The notes: generated from the letters alone by a model not told the origin. Positions 8,245 to 17,425 are shown, counted from the first letter of the stretch. The stretch: DNA of 64,000 nucleotides from JANQPX01 sp050633905 (GCA_050633905.1 JBOEHJ010000064.1:56289-120288), one strand, 5' to 3'. Numbers and translations are program-made.

Positions 8245-8721
8245 ATGAGCGAGAACAGCGGCTTTGGAGCGATCAGGAGCATGGATTACGTGATTGTCCT
8301 GTGTAACGACCTGGACAGGATGCAGCGTTTCTACAGAGATATTTTCGGGTTCTGCATCGCACCCTACCCAGGCAAAAACTCTATTGAAGATGACGAGCTG
8401 GGCAAGTGGGTCGGGTTCCGGGTCGGAACGTTGTTCCTCGGGCTCCGGCCGCGGGGGCGCCCCTATGATGGGCCCAACATTATGGACGATTCAGCTGCTG
8501 TCCAGCTCAGTTTCCGGGTTCCGCCGGCTGACGTCGATATTGCTTACCAGACACTCAAGGATAAGGGCATCGACGTCATCGAGGCGCCCACCAACCAGGA
8601 CTGGTGCCATCGCACTTTGTTCTTCGCCGATCCAGAAAACAACGTTATTGAGATCTACGCCGACATCCACCCGCGGGATGCAGCTTCGGTCCCATCGACG
8701 ATTCACCAGGTCAGTGCATGA
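8245..8721 (+). CDS. VOC/glyoxalase-fold protein
   Basis: A 158-residue protein with two beta-alpha-beta-beta-beta modules: MDYVIVLCNDLDRMQRFYRD at the start and a C-terminal LFFADPENNVIEIYAD. The second-module glutamate (in VIEIY) matches the usual metal ligand, but the first-module histidine is replaced by aspartate (in MDYVIV). VOC proteins include glyoxalases, ring-cleavage dioxygenases and antibiotic-binding proteins, so a specific activity cannot be assigned. The frame is open from 8182; the ATG at 8245 has AAGGGA upstream. It lies 180 bases after the Rid-family gene on the same strand. Confidence 0.82.
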   Translation: MSENSGFGAIRSMDYVIVLCNDLDRMQRFYRDIFGFCIAPYPGKNSIEDDELGKWVGFRVGTLFLGLRPRGRPYDGPNIMDDSAAVQLSFRVPPADVDIAYQTLKDKGIDVIEAPTNQDWCHRTLFFADPENNVIEIYADIHPRDAASVPSTIHQVSA

Positions 8722-8984
8722 AAGGAGCGGAATTCCGTCATCAAACCTCATTCCAAGGGTGTTCCGACTATTGTGACATTCGGAGCGGTTGACCGGTTTC
8801 AGCAGGATTCGGCCCCCAGCCTTGCGGCAGCGCTGACTTACATTGCGGACATGCCAACCTCGCAGGTGGCTATTTTCACCCGTTCCTGACTCCTGGCTCG
8901 CGGGATGCTAAATGTTAAACGAGCCCCGATTGATCACCATTTCGCTGATCGTTTATCAGCCGAGACGTATGGCGGGACCCAAGC

Positions 8985-9800
8985 ATGGTGAGCACGGAAC
9001 ATCAGGACATCATCGGCATGATCGCCAATGCGCTTCATGAGGCACCCGACGTTCGGGCATTGTTTCTCAGCGGAAGCCATGGCAATGGCCTAGCAGATGC
9101 CTACAGCGACATCGACTTCATCCTAGTCGCCAAAGACGGCGCGACCGACGCGATTGCGGGGCTATGGCGCGAAGCCGTCAATCAGACCGGCGAGATTGTC
9201 CTCTGGTGGGACCGCACAACCCGCCGCCACCTTATCAACGCTATAACTGCTGACTGGACCCGCACCGACGTTGTGATCCTAAAGCCTGATCAGATGGGAA
9301 CACAAACCCAGGCCGACTTGAAGCCTCTGTTTGACCATGACGACATATTCAAGGGCCTCGCTAACGTCCCTGAAACCAAGGCGCCGAACCCGGCACGCAT
9401 AAGACATCAGATTGAAGAATTTATAAGGATACTCGGGCTTCTGCATCTCGCGGCGGGCAGAGAAGAATACATCAACGGAGTCCTTGGCGTGTTCCATCTT
9501 AGGAACCTGCTCTTAGATCTGTTGATAGAAGAAACGGCGGCTCCAAATAGAGGTGGAGCGCTGCATCTGAACCGGCTTCTCACAGATGAGCAGAAGGAAT
9601 TGCTAACCTCTCTGCCACCCGCGGTTCCCCATCGTGACGCTATGATCTCTACCCATCTCTCCTACGCCAGGGCTTACTTGCCGCGTGCGCGAAAGTTGGC
9701 TCGCCAATGGGGTGTCAAATGGCCTGAGCGCTTCGAGGCCGTAACGTGGAAAATGTTGCGTGACACCCTTTCAATCGAACGGCCATATAGTCAGGCATGA
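8985..9800 (+). CDS. Minimal nucleotidyltransferase-domain protein
   Basis: A 271-residue protein whose N-terminus carries the Pol beta-type nucleotidyltransferase signature: LFLSGSHGNGLADAYSDIDF, with G-S at 30-31 and the metal-binding pair D42 and D44. The rest is a helical region of about 150 residues of the type seen in aminoglycoside nucleotidyltransferases and in MNT/HEPN-related proteins. It may adenylate a small molecule or a protein. No HEPN toxin gene lies next to it, so a toxin-antitoxin role is not supported. It stands alone, with more than 200 bases on each side. Confidence 0.75.
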   Translation: MVSTEHQDIIGMIANALHEAPDVRALFLSGSHGNGLADAYSDIDFILVAKDGATDAIAGLWREAVNQTGEIVLWWDRTTRRHLINAITADWTRTDVVILKPDQMGTQTQADLKPLFDHDDIFKGLANVPETKAPNPARIRHQIEEFIRILGLLHLAAGREEYINGVLGVFHLRNLLLDLLIEETAAPNRGGALHLNRLLTDEQKELLTSLPPAVPHRDAMISTHLSYARAYLPRARKLARQWGVKWPERFEAVTWKMLRDTLSIERPYSQA

Positions 9801-10030
9801 CGGGCGCTGACGTAATGCAGCTTCGACCGCATCCTCACCGGTAAGGTAGAGATCGCTTAGGTCGCCTCCTGGTACGATCCTACCCCAAGTCTTCCGGCAA
9901 GAAATTGCCCAAGAGCTGCCCCGCCGAGGACTTACCAGCCAGAATGGTAACTTAGGCGCTAAGTGTGACAGCAGCATGCTGCTGTCAGCCCATGATAACT
10001 AAATGCTGGGTCATCAGCTTTTCATGTCGA

Positions 10031-10258
10031 TCAGCTATACGGGATGCCGTGCTTTGCGAAGATCGCCCCACCTACCTCTGTGCGCGTCATTTGGCGAGCT
10101 GCCAATTGCTGATCGCTGAGTGAGAGCAGCGCCTCGATATCCCGACCCGCACTGATATAACGGCGATACATGTCGAGCTTATCAAACAGTGCATTAATAA
10201 TTTGAACGATTGAGGCAGATAACACAGTACCCCAGTGAAGACGTGAAACAGAGCTCAT
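10031..10258 (-). CDS. DUF1127-like small protein
   Basis: A 75-residue protein with a hydrophobic N-terminal half and an arginine-rich C-terminal segment (RDIEALLSLSDQQLAARQM, then TRTEVGGAIFAKHG) that fits the DUF1127 pattern of proteins ending with L-x-D-x-x-L-x-D-I-G-L-x-R. DUF1127 proteins in Rhizobiales and Rhodobacterales bind RNA or affect phosphate, carbon and stress responses. GGGAGAG lies 5 bases before the ATG. It is divergent from the LysR gene at 10368 and may be its target. Confidence 0.6.
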   Translation of the reverse strand: MSSVSRLHWGTVLSASIVQIINALFDKLDMYRRYISAGRDIEALLSLSDQQLAARQMTRTEVGGAIFAKHGIPYS

Positions 10259-10348
10259 GATCGCTCTCCCATCGTGCGCCGTCGGACATGACAAACTGAA
10301 AATGGGTATGGCGCTTCAAGAGTTCCAATATATGTTAGTGCCCTCTTT

Positions 10349-10365
10349 CATATCTTGGAGATATG
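10349..10365 (+). promoter_or_regulatory. Inverted repeat CATATC-N5-GATATG over the LysR ribosome binding site
   Basis: The arms at 10349-10354 and 10360-10365 are perfect and enclose TTGGA, most of the ribosome binding site of the TTG-started LysR gene. It could be an autoregulatory operator or a small RNA hairpin that modulates translation. Confidence 0.35.
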
Positions 10366-10367
10366 CA

Positions 10368-11291
10368 TTGGAGCTCCGACATCTTCGCTACTTCGTCGCT
10401 GTCGCCGAAGAGGGGCACATCACCAGAGCAGCCGAACATCTGGGCATTCAGCAACCGCCGCTCAGTAAGCAGATCCGCATTCTTGAAGAGGAGATTGGCG
10501 CCCGGCTGTTTCGGCGCACGCCGCGGGGTGTGGTCCTCACCGACGTTGGTGCTGCCTTTTTCGAGGACGCACAGATAATCTTAGGCGATGTTGATCGCGC
10601 CGTTGCGCGAGCGCGGCGAACGGCAAGAGGCGAGGCTGGAAGGATTGTCGTCGGCTTGACCAGCTCGGCGACGTTCCACCCGTTGATCCAGCAGATCATT
10701 CGACAGTTCCGCGAAACAGCGCCGGACGTGTCGCTCGAACTCCGTGAAAAGGCCTCTGTGGAGCAAGTCGAGGCGTTGTTCGCGGAAAGCCTCGATGTTG
10801 GGTTCATCCGTACGGCGGTCCCGAAGCAGGCTGGCATAACGATCTATCCATTGATCGAGGAGCCGATGCTAGCGGCCTTTCCCGAAGGCCATCATCTCGC
10901 CCGGACGGATGAAAAACCGCTGTTGCTTGAAGCGCTCGCCGATGAGCCCTTTGTCCTCTATCGGCGCTCGACGGGCGCTGGGCTTTACGATTTGATCATT
11001 GCCGCCTGCAACGCTGCTGGATTTGCACCGAAGAGAGAGCAAGAAGCGCCTTGGGTCGGTGCAACGCTCAACCTGGTCGCAGCAGGATTGGGTGTGACGC
11101 TTGTGCCCGAGTCGTTCAATCGCTTACATTTGGACGGTGTTGTTTATCGACGTCTCACTGCTCATCCTCGCCTTACCGCACGGATCGATCTCGCGTTTCG
11201 GAGGTCCGGTCATTCATCTGCCGCTGGAGCGTTCGTCTCGCTTGTTCGCGCCGTAGCACCTGATATGCCGACGTCTCAAGTGCATCCCTGA
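10368..11291 (+). CDS. LysR-family transcriptional regulator (BenM/CatM-like N-terminus)
   Basis: A 307-residue regulator starting ELRHLRYFVAVAEEGHITRA, the classic N-terminus of the aromatic-degradation subgroup of LysR proteins (CatM, BenM, CbbR-like). The helix-turn-helix spans about residues 18-37 and the effector domain about 90-295. The frame is open far upstream, but TTG at 10368 with GGAG 7 bases before it places the start exactly where this family starts. It is divergent from DUF1127. No aromatic catabolic genes are nearby, so its target is either DUF1127 or a distant gene. Confidence 0.9.
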   Translation: MELRHLRYFVAVAEEGHITRAAEHLGIQQPPLSKQIRILEEEIGARLFRRTPRGVVLTDVGAAFFEDAQIILGDVDRAVARARRTARGEAGRIVVGLTSSATFHPLIQQIIRQFRETAPDVSLELREKASVEQVEALFAESLDVGFIRTAVPKQAGITIYPLIEEPMLAAFPEGHHLARTDEKPLLLEALADEPFVLYRRSTGAGLYDLIIAACNAAGFAPKREQEAPWVGATLNLVAAGLGVTLVPESFNRLHLDGVVYRRLTAHPRLTARIDLAFRRSGHSSAAGAFVSLVRAVAPDMPTSQVHP

Positions 11292-11419
11292 TAGGTGCTG
11301 GACTTCGGCCATGCTCGCTTATGCCAACTAGGGGATTGGCAGGTAATGGGAGATTGGTTTTATCGATGCTGGCCAAGTGATGTCGATATGCCACGATGAA
11401 AGCCTGACGGATCGGCATT

Positions 11420-11740
11420 TTGCGAGATGCAGCAAGGCGATTGCTCGGCCAGCCGGTCTTGTTCGTCGGCGTCCGCTGTCCAATCGAGACCATGATGGAG
11501 CGCCGCCGCGCGGGCCAGGCCGGGCGTGAGGGACGTCATCTATCGGCGCCGGCTGACGAGAAGGTACCTGGCCAGATTGAACGATGGCAGCGTGAGCTCC
11601 CTTGTCCCGGCCTTTATGGTCTGGAAGTCGAGACCAGCAGAATGAGCCCTTTGGCTTGCGCCGATTTGATCCGGGAGAGACGAGAAAAAGGTGATGCCTC
11701 GCCATCGGCCTTCCAACGCCTGGCGGCAGGCGGGGTCTGA
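11420..11740 (+). pseudogene. Remnant of a chloramphenicol phosphotransferase-like kinase (C-terminal part only)
   Basis: The frame translates to GQPVLFVGVRCPIETMMERR, then a region with Q-I-E-R-W-Q-R-E, and CPGLYGLEVETSRMSP followed by ACADLIRER. This is the C-terminal half of the CPT family (PF07931), P-loop kinases that include chloramphenicol 3-O-phosphotransferase. The P-loop half is absent: a stop lies five codons upstream at 11405, and the LysR gene ends 128 bases away. I judge it a truncated pseudogene. It need not ever have acted on chloramphenicol, since most CPT homologues have unknown substrates. Confidence 0.65.
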
Positions 11741-11757
11741 ACCCGGCTCAAGTAAGC

Positions 11758-12417
11758 TCAGCGAGTGTCGGCCCGATCACCGGCCCAAACCATCCCGCGC
11801 CGCATGATCATTGCCATTTCCGGCACCTCGAATTCACGCGCGACATGGCCAAGGGAGGAATAAAAAACACGGCCCTTGCCGTGTAGGCGTTTCCAGACGA
11901 CGGGCATGACCACACCCTCGATCCAGGGCGCATGCTCGCCGGTGAAGGTCGTGGTCGCCAAGACCTCATTCGATGGGTCGACATGCAGGTAGTATTGCTC
12001 AGAGTGGTAATCGAAACTGCTGATCCCAGCCATGATCGGATCGTCAGGGCGCGTAACGTCGATGTGGTAGTCGATGATGTCGCCGGGATGGGCAACCCAC
12101 TGGCCGCCACAGATGAATTGGTAGAGTGGCTCGTTGCGAAAAGCGTCGCCCATGCCGCCGTGATAACCGGCAATGCCAACGCCGGCGAGCACCGCTGCTT
12201 CGAGATTGGCGAGTTCGTCATTTTCGATCGACGACATCGTATGGATCGGCACAATCAGGGAGAGGTCGCCGAGCGATGGGTCGAGAAACGCCGCGGTCTC
12301 GGACCGGACGTCGACCTTGAAGCCTTCGTCCTGCAGCATGTCAGCGAGAACGTTCGCCCCGGCCTCGGGCTCATGGCCTTCCCAGCCGCCCCAGACGATC
12401 AGTGCGTGCTTGCTCAA
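11758..12417 (-). CDS. ThuA-domain protein (trehalose-utilisation type)
   Basis: A 219-residue protein with the ThuA fold, a class I glutamine amidotransferase-like domain. Recognisable parts are HALIVWGGWEGHEPEAGANV, GVGIAGYHGGMGDAFR (the nucleophile-elbow region, without a catalytic cysteine) and GKGRVFYSSLGHVAREF. In Sinorhizobium, thuA and thuB are needed to use trehalose and related disaccharides through 3-keto intermediates. The start is TTG with GAGGAG 7 bases upstream. It is the last gene of the sugar operon that begins at 18664, 18 bases after the Gfo/Idh/MocA gene, which matches the ThuA-ThuB partnership. Confidence 0.88.
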   Translation of the reverse strand: MSKHALIVWGGWEGHEPEAGANVLADMLQDEGFKVDVRSETAAFLDPSLGDLSLIVPIHTMSSIENDELANLEAAVLAGVGIAGYHGGMGDAFRNEPLYQFICGGQWVAHPGDIIDYHIDVTRPDDPIMAGISSFDYHSEQYYLHVDPSNEVLATTTFTGEHAPWIEGVVMPVVWKRLHGKGRVFYSSLGHVAREFEVPEMAMIMRRGMVWAGDRADTR

Positions 12418-12435
12418 TTCTCGTCTCCTCGCCGA

Positions 12436-13572
12436 TCAGAAAAAGACGTGTTCACCCTCGCCTTTGGGTAGCGCTGCCGGACGGTCCAGCCGGCTTTCGA
12501 TGGTGAGATGGCGCTGCTCGGTGGCCGAGCGGCTCAGCGCGTCCATCACGTCGAGCACGTGCAGCGCCATCATACCACTTGCCCGATGTGGGCGGTCCGC
12601 CTGGATCGCCGCCGCCATATCGAGCAGACCGATGATCCGGTAATCAGCAACACTGGTGCCGTTCTTGGAGGGACGGTTCGGTATGCCGAAAGCAAAGGCC
12701 GAAATATCCAGATCCTCCCAATCCCCGCTTCTAACCGCGACCTTGGGCTCACCGCCGAAAAAGTTGGGGTCGGGGACCAGCATTGACCCCGTCTCACCAT
12801 AGACCTCGATCGGACGCCGATCATGAGCCCAGACATCCCAGGTGGTGGTCAGCGTGACGACGGCGCCATTCTCAAACGTAAGGACGCCGTGAACCGAGGT
12901 TGGCACCTCGACATCGATAGCCTTGCCGGTCATCGGGCCTTCGCTGGTCACAATTCGGCTTGGAAAGGCAGCTGAGGTCATCGCCGTCACCTGTCTGACC
13001 GGTCCGATCAGGTTGATCAACGTGGTGAGGTAATAGGGCGCCATGTCGAGCACCGGCCCGCCGCCAGGCTTGAAGAAGAAGGTCGGGTTGGGGTGCCAAT
13101 CCTCCATCCCATGGGTCAGAAAACTAAGCGCTCCGCCCACCACCTTGCCGATTTTCAGTTGGTCGACGGCCTGGCGGCAGGCCTGATGTCCCGCGCCCAG
13201 AAACGTATCCGGCGCACAACCGACGCGGAGGCCGGCTGCGTTGGCTGCGGCCATCATCGCTTTGCCATCATCGAGCGTCGCCGCCAGCGGCTTTTCCGAA
13301 TAGACATGCTTGCCCGCGGAAATAATAGCCTGGCTGACCCCTGCATGAGCGAGTGGGACGGTGATGTTGATGACGATCTCGATGTCGGGATCGGCGAGGA
13401 GAGCATCGATCGACGGCGCTTCGACGTTATAGGCTTTTGCCTTCTCAGACGCTGCATCAGCATTGAGGTCGGCGACAGCCTTGACCTCGATAAGATCAGA
13501 GCGGGCGGCCCCCTTCAGATAAGCATCGCTGATATTGCCGCAGCCGATAATCCCGATCGTCGTTTTCTGCAT
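12436..13572 (-). CDS. Gfo/Idh/MocA-family oxidoreductase, probable ThuB-like sugar dehydrogenase
   Basis: A 378-residue protein with an N-terminal Rossmann domain (TIGIIGCGNISDAYLKG) and the Gfo/Idh/MocA segment KHVYSEKPLAATLDDGK, whose lysine in E-K-P is the usual catalytic residue. These enzymes oxidise or reduce sugar hydroxyls with NAD(P). ThuB of Sinorhizobium is in this family and works with ThuA on 3-keto disaccharides. The ATG at 13572 lies 7 bases after the stop of the isomerase gene. Its place between an isomerase/epimerase and ThuA supports a 3-keto-sugar route; the true substrate is not shown by sequence. Confidence 0.88.
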   Translation of the reverse strand: MQKTTIGIIGCGNISDAYLKGAARSDLIEVKAVADLNADAASEKAKAYNVEAPSIDALLADPDIEIVINITVPLAHAGVSQAIISAGKHVYSEKPLAATLDDGKAMMAAANAAGLRVGCAPDTFLGAGHQACRQAVDQLKIGKVVGGALSFLTHGMEDWHPNPTFFFKPGGGPVLDMAPYYLTTLINLIGPVRQVTAMTSAAFPSRIVTSEGPMTGKAIDVEVPTSVHGVLTFENGAVVTLTTTWDVWAHDRRPIEVYGETGSMLVPDPNFFGGEPKVAVRSGDWEDLDISAFAFGIPNRPSKNGTSVADYRIIGLLDMAAAIQADRPHRASGMMALHVLDVMDALSRSATEQRHLTIESRLDRPAALPKGEGEHVFF

Positions 13573-13579
13573 CAACGTC

Positions 13580-14347
13580 TCACACCGTCATGTTGGCGAG
13601 GAAATCGTAACTTCGGCGCACACAGCCGGCGGGATCAGCAGGTTTGTCATGTTCGACCACCATCCAGCCCGCACCTTGGGCACGGCAGACTTGCCAAAGT
13701 ATTGGCCAGTCAAGGGTGCCATGGCCGACATCGGCCCAGCCGTCCTGGTCGGTATTCTCGCCAGCTTTCGCGATATCCTTTACATGGGCGGAACGCAACC
13801 GGTCGGCGTAGCGCGCGAGCCAGGTCTCCGGATCGGCGCCGCCTCGGACCAGCCAGGCGACATCAGCTTGCCAGGTAAGCGGACTGTCACCGGCCGCCTC
13901 GAAGACCAACTCCAAGGCTGTCTTGTCGCCCTCTTTCGGCTTGAGCTCCCAATCGTGATTGTGGTAGCCGAGATGCTTGCCCTGCACGAGAAAATCCTCG
14001 GCAATGTCACCCAGCTCTACGCCAAGCGCCCGCCAGCCGGCGGCGTCCATATCTCGATCATCAAACGGCACGGCTGGCATGTAGAGTTCATCGATGCTGA
14101 GGGCTTCAGCGGCGTCGATAATCGCTTCCGACTTCTCACGCAGCTGCTCAAGCCCGACATGACTGGAAGAGGCCTGAAGCCCGTGAGCTTCCAACCGGCG
14201 CAAGGTCTTAGCCGGGTCATCCAAATGGGCGCCGATCATCTCGACATAGCGAAAACCCGCATGGGACGCTGCTTCTAAAATTCGGTCGAGATCACCAAGC
14301 TCCCGCAAGGTGTAAAGCTGGATCGACAAAACATCCGCGTTGCGCAT
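13580..14347 (-). CDS. Sugar phosphate isomerase/epimerase-like TIM-barrel protein
   Basis: A 255-residue AP-endonuclease-2/xylose-isomerase-like TIM barrel. The N-terminus LSIQLYTLRELGDLDRILE and the segment YHNHDWELKP (metal-ligand region), followed by DVAWLVRGGADP and SAHVKDI, are typical of IolE/IolI-type epimerases and of the 3-keto-glycoside lyases/hydrolases found next to Gfo/Idh genes. Divalent metal ligands are visible as glutamate, aspartate and histidine at these sites. RBS AAGGAGC precedes the ATG. It is in the sugar operon, 18 bases after the ATPase gene. Confidence 0.87.
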   Translation of the reverse strand: MRNADVLSIQLYTLRELGDLDRILEAASHAGFRYVEMIGAHLDDPAKTLRRLEAHGLQASSSHVGLEQLREKSEAIIDAAEALSIDELYMPAVPFDDRDMDAAGWRALGVELGDIAEDFLVQGKHLGYHNHDWELKPKEGDKTALELVFEAAGDSPLTWQADVAWLVRGGADPETWLARYADRLRSAHVKDIAKAGENTDQDGWADVGHGTLDWPILWQVCRAQGAGWMVVEHDKPADPAGCVRRSYDFLANMTV

Positions 14348-14365
14348 CGTTAATCCTTTGCTCCT

Positions 14366-15448
14366 TCAAAGCCGCCTATCGGTTTCACTCGAAAAGATCG
14401 ATAGTTGATCGATAGGCAAAGTGAGCGGTGAGATTTCCTTGTCTGTCAAGATTGTTTCGCCAGCGAGGCGCACGCAGAGGGAAATCTCGTCATCCCTGAA
14501 CCAAACAAGGCTATCCGCCCCCATCGGCTCCACCATGTCAACGGCGAGACCTTCGAGGCGGCAGGGACCGCTCTCGCCAACCTGCAGATGCTCCGGGCGG
14601 ATACCGAGCGTCACTGGCATCCCGGCTTCAGGTTGCTTCTCGAAGGCATAGCCGGTGACGAGCAAACGGCGCTCGTTGGCGACAAACGTGAGGTCGCCGC
14701 TTTGTTTCTCCAATCGCCCTTCCAGGAAATTCATGCGCGGCGAGCCGACGAAGCCAGCGACGAACCGATTGGCCGGGCGGTTATAGATTTCTGATGGCGT
14801 GCCAAGCTGCTGGATCTCTTGATCCTGCATGACCGCAATGCGATCAGCAAGCGTAAGGGCTTCGATCTGATCGTGGGTCACGTAGATCATGGTGGCATCG
14901 AGACGCTGATGAAGGCGTTTGATTTCGACACGAAGCTCGTTCCTTAGCTGGGCATCGAGATTGGACAGAGGTTCGTCGAACAGAAAGACGCGGGCGTCCC
15001 TGACAAGAGCACGGCCGATGGCTACACGCTGGCGCTGACCACCAGAGAGCTGGTCCGGACGGCGATCCAGAAGGTGATCGATCTGCAGGGTTGCTGCCGC
15101 TTCGCTGACCCGCCGCTGGATCTCCGGTTTCGGTGTCTTCGCCATTTCCAGGCCGAAGGAAAGATTGCGGCGCACCGACATGCGGGGATAGAGCGCGTAG
15201 GACTGAAACACCATGGCGATGCCACGGTCCTTCGGCTCCTCCCAGGTGACATTCTTCTCACCAATCCAGATCTGCCCGCTATCGACCTCCAAGAGACCGG
15301 CGACTGCATTCAAAAGTGTGGACTTGCCACAGCCAGATGGACCGAGCAGCACAATGAACTCGCCGCTCGACACGTCGAGATCGAGACCGCCGAAAACGCG
15401 GACCGAGCCAAACGCCACCGTGACATCCCGTACCGAAACTTCAGCCAT
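14366..15448 (-). CDS. Carbohydrate ABC transporter ATP-binding protein (MalK/UgpC type)
   Basis: A 360-residue ATPase with Walker A GPSGCGKST (36-44), signature LSGGQRQR (134-141), Walker B VFLFDEP (154-160) and H-loop histidine 192. The C-terminal 120 residues form the TOBE/MalK regulatory domain typical of the CUT1 sugar family, including LGIRPEHL. It energises the two permeases encoded just upstream. A gap of 96 bases separates it from the second permease gene, so the operon is probably continuous. In rhizobia ThuK is the matching component of the trehalose/maltose transporter. Confidence 0.93.
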   Translation of the reverse strand: MAEVSVRDVTVAFGSVRVFGGLDLDVSSGEFIVLLGPSGCGKSTLLNAVAGLLEVDSGQIWIGEKNVTWEEPKDRGIAMVFQSYALYPRMSVRRNLSFGLEMAKTPKPEIQRRVSEAAATLQIDHLLDRRPDQLSGGQRQRVAIGRALVRDARVFLFDEPLSNLDAQLRNELRVEIKRLHQRLDATMIYVTHDQIEALTLADRIAVMQDQEIQQLGTPSEIYNRPANRFVAGFVGSPRMNFLEGRLEKQSGDLTFVANERRLLVTGYAFEKQPEAGMPVTLGIRPEHLQVGESGPCRLEGLAVDMVEPMGADSLVWFRDDEISLCVRLAGETILTDKEISPLTLPIDQLSIFSSETDRRL

Positions 15449-15544
15449 GATCAGCGCCCAGTCCGAACTTAAAAAAAATCACGTTTTTCGTCGCTCCCAT
15501 CGAGCTCGGCCAAAGTGGTCCAAGGCAATGATGTGGCCACACCA

Positions 15545-16447
15545 CTAGCCCTTTACGGCGCCGGCGGCGATACCGCGAACGAACCAGCGGCCGGAGATGA
15601 AATAGACGACGAGCGGTACGAGGCCAGTCAGCATGGTCGCGGCCATGTCGACGTTATAGAGCCTTTCGCCTTGCTGCGAATTTACGATGTTATTGAGCTG
15701 CACGGTCATCGGCAGGTTGTCGCGTCCCGCGAACACCAGACCGAGGATAAAGTCGTTCCAGATACCGGTGACCTGGAGGATGACCGCAACGATGACCATC
15801 GGCGTCGACATCGGCAGGAGCACCTTGAAAAAGATCGTCCAGAACCCGCCGCCGTCGACGCGTGCAGCTTTAAACAGTTCCTCCGGCAGCGAGGCGTAAA
15901 AGTTGCGGAAAAGGAGGGTCATGATCGGCATGCCGAAAATGGTGTGGATCATCACGATGCCAAAGAGGGAATTGTAGATGCCGATGGTCGAGAAGAGCCG
16001 CACTAGGGGGTAGAGAAAGACCTGGTAGGGAATGAAGGCGCCGATCAGGAGAATCGCGAACATCAGATTGGCACCTTTGACGCGCCAGTAGGTGAGAGCA
16101 TAGCCATTCACGGCACCCAACAGGATCGAGACGATCACCGAGGGGATTAGGATGCGAATCGAGTTCCAGAAACCGACGCTAATCCCGTCACATTGAAGAC
16201 CGGTGCAGGCGGATGACCAGGCGGCGATCCAGGGTTCGATGGTGAACACCTCAGGCCAAGCCAGGATATTGCCGAGCCTGATCTCCTCCATCGGTTTCAG
16301 GGAGGTGACGATCATGATCCAGAGTGGCAGGAGGAAGAACAGTGCGACACTGATCATGAAGACGTAAAGGCCAAACCTGCCCCAGGTAACATGCCGGGGT
16401 CGCCGGCCCGTGGGCGTCAATGTTGACGCTGTACTCGCGGCACTCAT
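15545..16447 (-). CDS. Carbohydrate ABC transporter permease (MalG type)
   Basis: A 300-residue inner membrane protein with six predicted helices and the EAA loop EELFKAARVDGGGFWTIFFK that docks onto the ATPase. The length and the EAA motif identify the MalG/ThuG-like half of a CUT1 importer. The frame is open to 16492, but the ATG at 16447 overlaps the stop of the upstream permease as ATGA, so translation is coupled and the start is clear. The protein ends with VRGIAAGAVKG, the usual C-terminus of this family. Confidence 0.93.
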   Translation of the reverse strand: MSAASTASTLTPTGRRPRHVTWGRFGLYVFMISVALFFLLPLWIMIVTSLKPMEEIRLGNILAWPEVFTIEPWIAAWSSACTGLQCDGISVGFWNSIRILIPSVIVSILLGAVNGYALTYWRVKGANLMFAILLIGAFIPYQVFLYPLVRLFSTIGIYNSLFGIVMIHTIFGMPIMTLLFRNFYASLPEELFKAARVDGGGFWTIFFKVLLPMSTPMVIVAVILQVTGIWNDFILGLVFAGRDNLPMTVQLNNIVNSQQGERLYNVDMAATMLTGLVPLVVYFISGRWFVRGIAAGAVKG

Positions 16448-17361
16448 GTTCGGGTTTCCCGACCGTTCGGGCCATATTGTGCGTAGAGCCAAGGTGCGAG
16501 GACGACAATCACGGTGATCAACATGAAGGTCGCGCAGGCCATGGCGAGGCCAACATTCTGGCGCTCGAACAGATGGTCCATGACGAACTTCGCCGGCACC
16601 TCAGTCGCGCGCCCTGGCCCGCCGCGGGTCATGGCAACAACGAGATCATAGACTTTGACCACGTTGATCGCGAGCAGCACGGTCGCGGTAATCACCATCG
16701 GACGAATGATTGGGAGAACGATCGAAAGATAATAGCGCCAAGCAGGAACACCATCGACGCGCGCTGCTTTGTAGATCTCGGCGTCGACGCCTCTGAGACC
16801 GGCGAGCAGGATCGCCATCACTAGGCCAGCAGATTGCCAAATCGCGGCGATCACCACCGTGTAGATCGCCATGTCGCGGTTGACCAGCCAGTCGAAGGTG
16901 AAGGTCTCGAAGCCGAGGTCGCGGCCAATTTTCTGAAGCCCTAAAGTCGGGTTCAAAAACCACTGCCAGATCAGACCTGTCACGATGAAGGAGAGCGCGT
17001 AGGGGTAGAGATAAACCGTGCGGAAGATGCCCTCAGCCCTGACCCGCTGGTCGATGAACACAGCTAGCAGGAAGCCAATCACCAGACAGCCGATCAGGAA
17101 AAGAACGCCGAAGACCACCAGGTTTTCGATCGAGATCAAAAAGCGACTATTCGCGAACAGCCGTTCATACTGGGCGAGGCCGACGAAATCGAACTTGGGC
17201 AACAGCTTGGAGCTGGTAAAGGAAAGCCTGACCGTCCAGAGCATGCAGCCGAGATAAACGACAATTACCACCAGAGCCGCCGGCAGCAGGGCGATGGTCG
17301 CTGGGATCTGCCGGCGTATCAGCCTGCCACGACCTGCGGTCACTGCTTGCGATTGCATCAC
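16444..17361 (-). CDS. Carbohydrate ABC transporter permease (MalF type)
   Basis: A 305-residue membrane protein with six helices and the EAA-loop segment AEIYKAARVDGVPAWRYY. It is the MalF/ThuF-like partner of the following permease. The start is either GTG at 17361 or ATG at 17358; neither has a strong ribosome binding site. It follows the binding-protein gene by 64 bases and overlaps the next permease gene by four bases. Confidence 0.92.
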   Translation of the reverse strand: MMQSQAVTAGRGRLIRRQIPATIALLPAALVVIVVYLGCMLWTVRLSFTSSKLLPKFDFVGLAQYERLFANSRFLISIENLVVFGVLFLIGCLVIGFLLAVFIDQRVRAEGIFRTVYLYPYALSFIVTGLIWQWFLNPTLGLQKIGRDLGFETFTFDWLVNRDMAIYTVVIAAIWQSAGLVMAILLAGLRGVDAEIYKAARVDGVPAWRYYLSIVLPIIRPMVITATVLLAINVVKVYDLVVAMTRGGPGRATEVPAKFVMDHLFERQNVGLAMACATFMLITVIVVLAPWLYAQYGPNGRETRT

Positions 17362-17425
17362 GATGGCGATTATCCGATCAGGCCTTGGCCGGCGAGCGGA
17401 AGGTACCGCCCGCCAGCACGCTCAG

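Noticed and set aside
8985..9800. Nucleotidyltransferase as a MNT/HEPN toxin-antitoxin module
   Set aside because: No adjacent small HEPN gene is present and the protein is longer than a minimal MNT antitoxin.
11328..11705. 125-codon minus-strand frame
   Set aside because: It is antisense to the kinase remnant and its arginine- and proline-rich composition is that of a shadow frame.
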